From Hymenobacter latericoloratus (GTDB taxonomy: Bacteria; Bacteroidota; Bacteroidia; Cytophagales; Hymenobacteraceae): a DNA stretch of 64,000 nucleotides. The notes beneath the pieces are model-generated. The model worked only from the letters and a program-made list of their open reading frames with translations. It did no database searches and was not told where the DNA came from. The translations under genes and the position numbers were made by a program. Positions 53,328-61,090 of the stretch are shown in pieces. Location of the stretch: positions 496,001-560,000 of the forward strand of contig NZ_JACHNV010000001.1 in NCBI RefSeq assembly GCF_014199535.1, written 5' to 3'. Numbering within the stretch: position 1 is the first letter of the stretch; each line of letters begins with the position of its first letter.

Positions 53328-54357
53328 AGCTCTGAACGTAGAATCGGTCGAGGAAATGAGTAATCTGGGCAGTTTCAATCAGGAAGCCGTCGTGGCCGTA
53401 GTGCGAGTCCATTTCGGCGTACATGGCTCCCCGGATGTGGCGGACTAGCAGTTGCTGCTCGGAGGTCGGGAACAATACATCGGAGGTAATGCCAATGACC
53501 AGCGTGCGGGCCCGGATGCGGTCCAGGGCGGCTTTCACGCTTCCCCGGCCCCGGCCCACATGGTGGCTATCCATGGCCCTTGACAGCGTGACGTAGCTAT
53601 AGGCGTTAAAGCGGTTCACTAACTTATCGCCTTGGTAGCGCTGGTAAGAGCTGGCGAGGTAGTTCGTCAGTTTCGTGTCGTCGGTGTCCGTCTGGGTCTG
53701 GCCGTAGGCCTGGTGGCTGCGGTAGCTGAGCAAGGCCATGGCCCGGGCCGCCCGTAGGCCCTCCGCGCCGCCTTCAGGCGTAGCGGAGGGGTAGGAAGGA
53801 TCGGCGAAGATGGCCAGGCGCTGGGCCTCGTTGAAGGCAATGCCCCAGGCTGAGTGCCGGGCGTTGGTGGCCAGCAGTACTAAGTTTTCGAACAGCTCAG
53901 GCCGTTGCACTGCCCATTCCACGGCCTGCTGCCCCCCCAGGGAGCCCCCAATCAGGGTATGTATGGAGCTCAGGGCCAGGTGTTCGCGCAGGGCTTCGTG
54001 AGCCGCTACCATGTCGCGGATGGTGAGCAGCGGAAACTCGTGGTAGGCTACCTGTTCGGTCAGCGGGTCGGGGGTGAGTGGGCCGGTAGTGCCGTAGCAG
54101 GAGCCCAGCACGTTGGCACACACAATAAACCAGTCGGCTGGGTCGAAGTGGCAGCCGGGGCCAACCAGGCCCGGCCACCAGCTGAGCACATCGGCATTAG
54201 CCGTGAGGGCATGGCACACCCACACCACATTGTCGCGGGCGGCATTGAGGCGGCCGTAAGTATGATAAGCAACTTCTACCCGGGGCAGCATGGCCCCGCT
54301 TTCCAGCCGCAACGGCCGGGGTAGGCGGAACAGGTGTGGTTCGTCGGGCTCAGGCAT
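53317..54357 (-). CDS. metX: Homoserine O-acetyltransferase
   Basis: 346 residues from ATG 54357 (MPEPDEPHLFRLPRPLRLES), the normal MetX length; a longer frame begins at 54570 but its N-terminus has no MetX character. Motifs are VEVAYHTYGRLN, VCHALTANADV, DWFIVCANVLGSCYG, the nucleophile in LIGGSLGGQQAVEWA, and the Asp and His of the triad in ITSDVLFPTSEQQ and HYGHDGFLIE. It acetylates homoserine for MetY. It is separated from metY by 307 bp that hold a long hairpin, and its end overlaps hom. Confidence 0.95.
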   Translation of the reverse strand: MPEPDEPHLFRLPRPLRLESGAMLPRVEVAYHTYGRLNAARDNVVWVCHALTANADVLSWWPGLVGPGCHFDPADWFIVCANVLGSCYGTTGPLTPDPLTEQVAYHEFPLLTIRDMVAAHEALREHLALSSIHTLIGGSLGGQQAVEWAVQRPELFENLVLLATNARHSAWGIAFNEAQRLAIFADPSYPSATPEGGAEGLRAARAMALLSYRSHQAYGQTQTDTDDTKLTNYLASSYQRYQGDKLVNRFNAYSYVTLSRAMDSHHVGRGRGSVKAALDRIRARTLVIGITSDVLFPTSEQQLLVRHIRGAMYAEMDSHYGHDGFLIETAQITHFLDRFYVQSYAH

Positions 54358-54664
54358 ACTAGGAGCATCTGTCAGCCGAAGCGGCGCCAGGAAGCTTCTC
54401 ACAGGAGCCGTAGGAGTATCAGTCGTCTTCACAGGAGAAAATCCTTGCCGCGTCATCCTGACGCATGGTGGTGGTAATGCGCGAAAACCTAGCCCGCGGG
54501 CGGAGCCGATTCTGCCCGGCTCCGCCCCGGCTAAGCGCGGGCGGCTGTCTGCTGAAGATTCCTCTCTCACAAAAAACTTCAGCGCCTACCCGCTTACCGC
54601 GGTGCTGGAAGAAGCTACCTGGCGGCTCTCTCACCTGCCGCCAGGCATCAACCCCTCTCAAGTG
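54358..54664. other. Intercistronic region between metY and metX
   Basis: 307 bp, unusually long inside an operon. It contains the long GC-rich hairpin at 54492-54542 and a small palindrome GCGTCA-TCC-TGACGC at 54450-54464. A frame open through it (to 54570) could extend metX but looks non-coding. No promoter box was found for metX. Confidence 0.4.
54492..54542 (-). terminator. Long hairpin between metY and metX
   Basis: GGGCGGAGCCG (54498-54508) pairs perfectly with CGGCTCCGCCC (54517-54527), and GCCCGCG (54492-54498) with CGCGGGC (54536-54542) extends it imperfectly. It may lower transcription of metX-hom relative to metY, or be a REP-like element. Confidence 0.45.
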
Positions 54665-56065
<1,401 letters not shown>

Positions 56066-56264
56066 TTAAAGGCCGATTGGGGTATGGAATAGGAAGCGAA
56101 AACGCTGGAAATAGGCCACGACAAGGCGTAGCGCGGGCCGCACCGGAACCAGCGTGGAGTTGCTCCGAAAGCTGGTCAGGATGCGCAGAACCTGGGTGCC
56201 GCTGTGGGTCACCGAGGGTTCAGGCCGGAAGAAGGGGTAGGGATGCCGGGTAGCCGCCGGGGGG

Positions 56265-56429
56265 CTAGCAACAGCAACAACAGGCGCCAGAGCAGCGCAT
56301 TCGCATTCGCCGGTTTGCAGCAGTGGCCAGAGCAGCTACCGAAACGCAGAAACCCCACGGCAAAGCGGCGCGCAACAAAGCGACCGGGGCGGTGGGGGTG
56401 AAGGGGGCGAAAGCGAGGGTGTTTTCCAT
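56265..56429 (-). CDS. Putative Cys/Met-rich leader peptide downstream of the SAM riboswitch
   Basis: A 54-codon frame, ATG 56429 to TAG at 56265-56267. It begins 12 nt after the 3' strand of the riboswitch P1 stem, with AGGAG 4 nt upstream of the ATG. The peptide starts MENTLAFAPFTPTAPVALLR and ends RRMRMRCSGACCCCC: two Met codons, one Cys and then five Cys codons in a row before the stop. Translation of such a run would slow when charged tRNA(Cys) is scarce. No homologue is known to me. The frame ends 211 nt before metY, and I see no clear alternative terminator in between. A different frame here is Leu-rich but has no comparable start. Confidence 0.6.
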   Translation of the reverse strand: MENTLAFAPFTPTAPVALLRAALPWGFCVSVAALATAANRRMRMRCSGACCCCC

Positions 56430-56441
56430 GGTACTCCTGAG

Positions 56442-56551
56442 TTATATGCCCCGCCGGCAAAAGCTTGGTCGGGCAGGAATTGGCACCTTTCGCGCGGTCG
56501 AAGGTTGCCAGCGGGTCACGGAGCCTGTTCTCTCGCCGCTTCTGTATAAAT
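56442..56551 (-). promoter_or_regulatory. SAM riboswitch (S-box, SAM-I type) controlling metY-metX-hom
   Basis: On the minus strand the conserved core GCTGGCAACC (plus 56502-56511 region) and AGGTGCCAATTCCTGC (plus 56473-56488) match the S-box consensus. P1 is formed by TTATA (plus 56545-56550 region) and TATAA (plus 56442-56446). P2 is the AGCGG...CCGCT arm, P3 the CCTTCG...CGAAAGG arm and P4 the TGCCC...GGGCA arm. It lies in the leader of the metY transcript, about 390 nt upstream of the metY ATG, consistent with shut-off when SAM is abundant. Confidence 0.88.
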
Positions 56552-56600
56552 CTTATGAAAACTACCCCGCCGCGAGCGGGGGAGTACCGGGTTGGTAGTG

Positions 56601-56632
56601 CAAAGGTATAGCGGCGTTTTTGATATATGCAA
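56601..56632 (-). promoter_or_regulatory. Promoter of the SAM riboswitch-metY-metX-hom transcript
   Basis: On the minus strand TTG (56630-56632) is followed after 21 nt by TACCTTTG (56601-56608), a good Bacteroidota -33/-7 promoter. Transcription from about 56594 gives a leader of roughly 540 nt that carries the riboswitch and the leader frame. Confidence 0.65.
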
Positions 56633-56856
56633 TAGCTGAGTGAAAAATATCATTTCCGCTTGCTATAACTACTGTGGCGTTTGGAGGTAGTTAATACTCG
56701 TGGTTAATAGTCTGATTTACAACAAATAAATCCTATGAAGGATCAGCCGGGTTTAAGTTTAAGCGAAGGGGTAGGCCCTTGCCCATCGACGGAAATATTG
56801 GCCCTCGGTGCTCAATCTGAGTGCTCGGCGTTTGCAAAAACCGACCGTTGAACAGC

Positions 56857-56887
56857 AAAAAAGCCACTCCGGATAGAGTGGCTTTTT
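56857..56887 (-). terminator. Terminator of the LysM gene
   Basis: AAAAAGCCACTC (56858-56869) pairs with GAGTGGCTTTTT (56876-56887) around CGGATA. It lies 27 nt after the stop at 56915. The 220 bp between it and the metY promoter show nothing else I can support. Confidence 0.8.
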
Positions 56888-56914
56888 AGGATATTTCAAA
56901 GTTAGGGCAAAGGC

Positions 56915-57217
56915 TTACAGCTTGGGCAGCGTCAGGACCTGGCCTACTTCAATGTGGTCGGGGTTGGAGCCGATGATGTTTTTGTTGGCATCATAAATCT
57001 GGTGCCATTTGGCAGCGTCGCCGTAATGGCGCTTGGCGATTTTGGAAAGAGAGTCGCCGCTTACTACCGTGTAGGTTTCGCCTTGAGTAGCAGCCGGAGC
57101 GGCTGCGGGTTGGTTGGCGTTACCAAAAAAATCGGTGGCACCGCCGGCAGCAGGTTTAGCGGCAGGTTGTACAGGCTTTTTTTCGCCGTCGTTAGAGAGG
57201 AAATCGAACAGTCCCAT
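56915..57217 (-). CDS. Small LysM-domain protein without signal peptide
   Basis: 100 residues. The first ~45 are low-complexity (KKPVQPAAKPAAGGATDFFG), and a single LysM module fills the C-terminus: YTVVSGDSLSKIAKRHYGDAAKWHQIYDAN, ending HIEVGQVLTLPKL. It has no signal peptide and lacks the BON domain of Kbp/YgaU, although the LysM part resembles theirs. It may act in the cytoplasm as a small scaffold. It stands alone with its own terminator. Confidence 0.85.
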   Translation of the reverse strand: MGLFDFLSNDGEKKPVQPAAKPAAGGATDFFGNANQPAAAPAATQGETYTVVSGDSLSKIAKRHYGDAAKWHQIYDANKNIIGSNPDHIEVGQVLTLPKL

Positions 57218-57430
57218 GGCAGTAAAGTCAAGTAAGTGTGGAGGAAAGCGTCCGCTACGGAGTAGGTAGCGGGCGTTGGTTTCGGTTATTACGCCAAGGC
57301 CAGCAATAAGTTATAGGTTGGAGGCTCAACCCGGGGTGGGCTGAACATCTTGCGCAAAGGGCGCGTAAGAAGCCCAAAGTCAGCCACTCGGCCGACCCAC
57401 ACATTCTCTTTTACTCATTCTCCCTACCCC

Positions 57431-57847
57431 ATGAAAACTCACGCTTCCCCCTTGCGCTACCTCGCCAGCCTGCTCCTGTTTGTGACCCTTTTTGCGGCCT
57501 CCTGCGGCAGCAAAGAAGGCAAAGTAGAAGGCGTAAATATGCTGTATGGCACCGAAAGCAAAGTCTGGAAAACCGATAAGGAACTGGATTCTGCTGGTGA
57601 TAAGGTAAAGCAGACGGATGCCCAGGAAGACGACCGCATTACCTTCTTCGCCAACAAGCAATACAGCATGACCTCGTCCGCCGGCGCCGTAAACGGCAAG
57701 TACGAGTTCGACCAGGCCGGCAAGAAAATCACCATGACGCCCGACGGCGCCTCGCAGAGCAACACCTTCGACGTGGTAACTCTCACCGATGACAAGCTCA
57801 CGCTCCGCAGCCCCCAGGGCGCTGAGCTGCGTCTGGAAAAAGAATAA
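57431..57847 (+). CDS. Lipocalin-like lipoprotein
   Basis: 138 residues from ATG 57431 (MKTHASPLRYLASLLLFVTLF), with lipobox FAASC. The mature domain is a small beta-barrel-like chain (KVWKTDKELDSAGDKV; RITFFANKQYSMTSSAGAVNGKYEFDQAGKKITMTPDG), typical of the lipocalin-like lipoproteins common in Bacteroidota that read as a 'tendency to remodel' WKL...Y-F-.-G-.Y pattern. Ligand and role are unknown. The 27 upstream in-frame codons are not a signal peptide and are rejected. Confidence 0.8.
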   Translation: MKTHASPLRYLASLLLFVTLFAASCGSKEGKVEGVNMLYGTESKVWKTDKELDSAGDKVKQTDAQEDDRITFFANKQYSMTSSAGAVNGKYEFDQAGKKITMTPDGASQSNTFDVVTLTDDKLTLRSPQGAELRLEKE

Positions 57848-57869
57848 CCTGATTTAGCGTCAGAGTATC

Positions 57870-57906
57870 AAAAAAGCCCTTTCACGTTGCGTGGAAGGGC
57901 TTTTTT
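57870..57906 (+). terminator. Terminator of the lipocalin-like gene
   Basis: AAAAAAGCCCTTTCAC (57870-57885) pairs with GTGGAAGGGCTTTTTT (57891-57906) with one G-U pair, ending in T6. It lies 22 nt after the stop at 57847. Confidence 0.9.
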
Positions 57907-58011
57907 CGGTGTCAGGCGCAGCAAAAGCCCGGGCAGGCGGCAGTGACAGCCAGCCACGGCCGCCTGCCCGGCGGCGACCTTCGGCCGGCCGCAAATTTCC
58001 GGCCCGGCGAA

Positions 58012-58041
58012 TTGTTTATGCTGTAACTATATTTATTTTTG
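58012..58041 (+). promoter_or_regulatory. Promoter of the second T9SS cargo gene
   Basis: TTG (58012-58014) is followed after 19 nt by TATTTTTG (58034-58041), a very good match to the Bacteroidota consensus. The -7 box lies 51 nt upstream of the ATG at 58093. Confidence 0.6.
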
Positions 58042-58092
58042 ATTGAGCTTGAGCGATATAGGCTCTATTGTTAGCAACCATAGTTCGTGCAT

Positions 58093-60990
58093 ATGTTGAT
58101 ACCCCAGGCAGCCCGCCGAGTGGCCTTGCTTTGCCGCCTTATCGTGTTTCTGCTGGCGCCATTGGCCAGCCAGGCACAAACTACCAGCACCATCGTCGCT
58201 TTTGACTTCAACTCCGGCACCAGCTACGAAACCTTGGCGCCGGTGACGGCCCCAGGGGTTGCGGCCGCGGCTTCCTCCACCGAAAGCTTCGTTACGTTTG
58301 GCGGGGTTGCTGCAGGGGCTAATGCGTTCAGCCCTGCTACGGCCGGGGTAGCGCTGGGCATGAGCAACTCCAGCGGCACCAACAGCCGCTTCTTTCAGTT
58401 CACGCTGGCCGGAGCCAACTTAAGCAGCTACTCGGCTTACAAGCTGTACTTCCAGTCATTTCGCCCTTCTACCGGTGCGCCCACCATTACGGTGACTTAC
58501 AGCACCGACGGCGGCACGAATTTTACTGCCGCTACTTCCGTGAGCAACCCGGCGGTCAGCACCTTCGCCGAGCACGTGGTGGATTTGTCGGGCGTTACGG
58601 CCCTGAATAACAAGCCCTCGGTTATTCTACGCCTGCTGGCCAGCGGGGCTTCCGGCTCGGGGCCTCTGCGCATCGACAATTTCCAGGTACAGGCTACCTC
58701 TGCCTTAAACCCTACCCCCGTCCTCACGGCCGTAAGCCCCACCAGCATTGCCGCGGGCAGCAACGGCTTCGTGCTGACCGTAACGGGCAGCGGGTTTACC
58801 AGCGGCAGCGTAGTGCGCTTCAATGGCGCGGACCGGCCCACCACGTTTGTAAGCGCTACCCAACTGACAGCCACCATTCCGGCCTCTGATGTGGTACAGG
58901 CCGGCACCTATCCCGTAACGGTGGCAAACCCCGCGCCGGGCGGCGGCTCGTCGGGGAGCGTGGGGTTTGTGGTAACGCCCGTGGTGCGCTGGGACGGCGG
59001 GGCCAGAACCAACAGCTGGTTTGACGCCCTCAACTGGGATACCGATGCCGTGCCGACCACCACCGACGACGTGCTGCTGGACCACGCCACCGTTGCCGGC
59101 CGCTACACGGTGCTACTCGATGCCGGTGGGGCCGTGGCGCCGGCTACTACCCCCACGGCCGAGGTTCGGTCCCTGACCATCAATCCGGGCGCCGGGGACT
59201 CTATTCTGGTCGAAATTTCAGTGCTGAATACGGCCACCACTCCACTGCGGCTGAACCGGACGGGCGCCACGGAAACCGCCTTAGCCATCTATAACAAAGG
59301 CGTGCTGACGAACAGCAGTGACAGAGGAACCATTGACATTCCGAATGACAATCCGAATTTCTACCTCTACAATGGCGGCACTTACCGGCACTACACAGAG
59401 CAAGGGCATGCAGGGCTGGTAGAAAACCTGGCTGCGGTGCCTGGCACAGAAAACGGAACGTGGGAATTCCGGCGCAAAACAGCTGGCAGTACCACGTTGT
59501 CCTTCTCCGGAAGAAGCTATCCGAACGTCGTATTCAGGAAGCTGAACACCATCACAAATGCCTCCTACGCCGCAAGCGGCAGCAGTCCGATAACAATACG
59601 GGGTAGCTTGATAGTAGGACCTGGCGCCGTATTCACGGCTTCAGCCAGCAATGAGTTGCGGGTAGCCGCCGACATCGTGGTGCAGGGCTCCTTTCGGTTT
59701 CAGCCCCAAGTTGCCGGAACCACCACCGCGCGGCTGGTGCTCAACGGCACCCGGCCCCAGCGCATCAGTGGGGCGGCCTGGGGTAGCCCGGCAACAGCGG
59801 CTACCTTTCTTGGCAACGACGTTCCCCTGCAACTCAACAATACCAGTCCGGAGGGTGTTACGCTGGCTACCCCCGTTACGGTCAATAACGTGCTGCAGCT
59901 CACGGCAGGGCGGCTGAATACCGATGCCACGAACGTTCTGACGTTGGTTAATCAGCCTACCGGCGGCTCCGATAATAGCTTCGTGAACGGCCCCGTAGCC
60001 CGCCCGGCCAGCGGCGCCGCTACCCTCACGTTTCCGCTGGGCCGCCTAGACGCCCAAGGGCCGGCCTACCGCCCCCTGACGCTCACCATCAGCAGCCTGG
60101 GCCGGGCCACCACGTTCACGGCTACCCAAACCGAGGGCGGCTTTGCCACCAAAGACCTGACCGGCGACCTGCGCCGCCTGAATGCTACCCGCTACTTCAC
60201 GGTAACGCCCACGCCCGCCCTCACCAGCGCCGACGGTTTTTCGGGCACCATCACCCTCAGCTTCGGCCCCGATGACCAGGTAGCGGACCCCAGCGCCAGC
60301 ACCCTGGTAGTTGCCAAACACGACGGCAACGGCTGGGTGAATATCGGGCGGAGTGCTAGTTCCGGTTCCGCGAGTACCGGCAGCTTTGTGGCGGGTACGC
60401 TTACTTCCGGCCCGTTTACTTCCTTTAGCCAATTCACCCTGGCCAGTACCAGCGCGGCGGCCACGCCCAACCCGTTGCCCGTAACGCTGCTGCACTTCCG
60501 GGCCGAAGGTAAGCCCGAAGGCGTGCGCCTGAGCTGGGCCACCGCCGCCGAGCTGAACAACGCCCGCTTTGAAATTCAGCGCAGCTCCAATGGCCGGAAC
60601 TTCACTGCCGTAGCCTCCCTGCCGGGCCAGGGCACCAGCACCACTTCGCGCACGTACAGCTGGCTGGACACGGCTCCGCCCGTGGGCACAGTGTATTACC
60701 GCCTGCGCCAGGTAGATGCCGATGGGTCCAGCCAATGGTTGGGGGTAGCAGTGGTACAGGGCCGGGCCATTGCTACGTTCTACCCGAATCCGGTGCAGGA
60801 CCAGCTCTCCATTCAGGCCGCTTCGGGGCTGCGGTATCGGGTGCTGAACCCGGTAGGACAGGTGGTGCTCAGCGGCCAGACTTTAGAGGGCGGAACGCGC
60901 CTGGATGTGCGGCTGCTGCGGCCGGGCGTGTACTACCTGCGCCTGGAAGGCCACGGAAACGCAGAGGGCTTCAGCTTCTATAAGCAGTAA
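58093..60990 (+). CDS. Large secreted multidomain protein with T9SS sorting domain
   Basis: 965 residues from ATG 58093; a GTG two codons upstream is less likely. The signal peptide ends SLASQA-like (LAPLASQA) and the mature chain starts QTTSTIVAFDFNSG. A first beta-sandwich domain (about 30-205) is followed by an IPT/TIG domain (about 210-295; PTSIAAGSNGFVLTVTGSGF and LTATIPASDV). A long central region has beta-helix-like repeats typical of adhesin passengers. Near the end is a fibronectin-like domain (VRLSWATAAELNNARFEIQRS), then the type A sorting domain: FYPNPVQDQLSIQ, YRVLNPVGQVVLSGQ and LRPGVYYLRLEG. It should be exported through SprA and attached to or released from the cell surface. 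The ligand is unknown. Confidence 0.9.
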   Translation: MLIPQAARRVALLCRLIVFLLAPLASQAQTTSTIVAFDFNSGTSYETLAPVTAPGVAAAASSTESFVTFGGVAAGANAFSPATAGVALGMSNSSGTNSRFFQFTLAGANLSSYSAYKLYFQSFRPSTGAPTITVTYSTDGGTNFTAATSVSNPAVSTFAEHVVDLSGVTALNNKPSVILRLLASGASGSGPLRIDNFQVQATSALNPTPVLTAVSPTSIAAGSNGFVLTVTGSGFTSGSVVRFNGADRPTTFVSATQLTATIPASDVVQAGTYPVTVANPAPGGGSSGSVGFVVTPVVRWDGGARTNSWFDALNWDTDAVPTTTDDVLLDHATVAGRYTVLLDAGGAVAPATTPTAEVRSLTINPGAGDSILVEISVLNTATTPLRLNRTGATETALAIYNKGVLTNSSDRGTIDIPNDNPNFYLYNGGTYRHYTEQGHAGLVENLAAVPGTENGTWEFRRKTAGSTTLSFSGRSYPNVVFRKLNTITNASYAASGSSPITIRGSLIVGPGAVFTASASNELRVAADIVVQGSFRFQPQVAGTTTARLVLNGTRPQRISGAAWGSPATAATFLGNDVPLQLNNTSPEGVTLATPVTVNNVLQLTAGRLNTDATNVLTLVNQPTGGSDNSFVNGPVARPASGAATLTFPLGRLDAQGPAYRPLTLTISSLGRATTFTATQTEGGFATKDLTGDLRRLNATRYFTVTPTPALTSADGFSGTITLSFGPDDQVADPSASTLVVAKHDGNGWVNIGRSASSGSASTGSFVAGTLTSGPFTSFSQFTLASTSAAATPNPLPVTLLHFRAEGKPEGVRLSWATAAELNNARFEIQRSSNGRNFTAVASLPGQGTSTTSRTYSWLDTAPPVGTVYYRLRQVDADGSSQWLGVAVVQGRAIATFYPNPVQDQLSIQAASGLRYRVLNPVGQVVLSGQTLEGGTRLDVRLLRPGVYYLRLEGHGNAEGFSFYKQ

Positions 60991-61090
60991 AGGCAAGGCA
61001 GAAATAAGGCTGGCGAGCATAGGATGAAGGCTATATAGCTGGCAATTGGTAGCTTGACCTGATTTTATTCGCGTCTCAATTCCTGCTGAT

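Noticed and set aside
56209..56460. 83-codon alternative minus-strand frame in the metY leader
   Set aside because: It starts inside the riboswitch P4 arm, has no Shine-Dalgarno-like element and encodes a Leu/Arg-rich chain; the 54-codon frame fits the site better.
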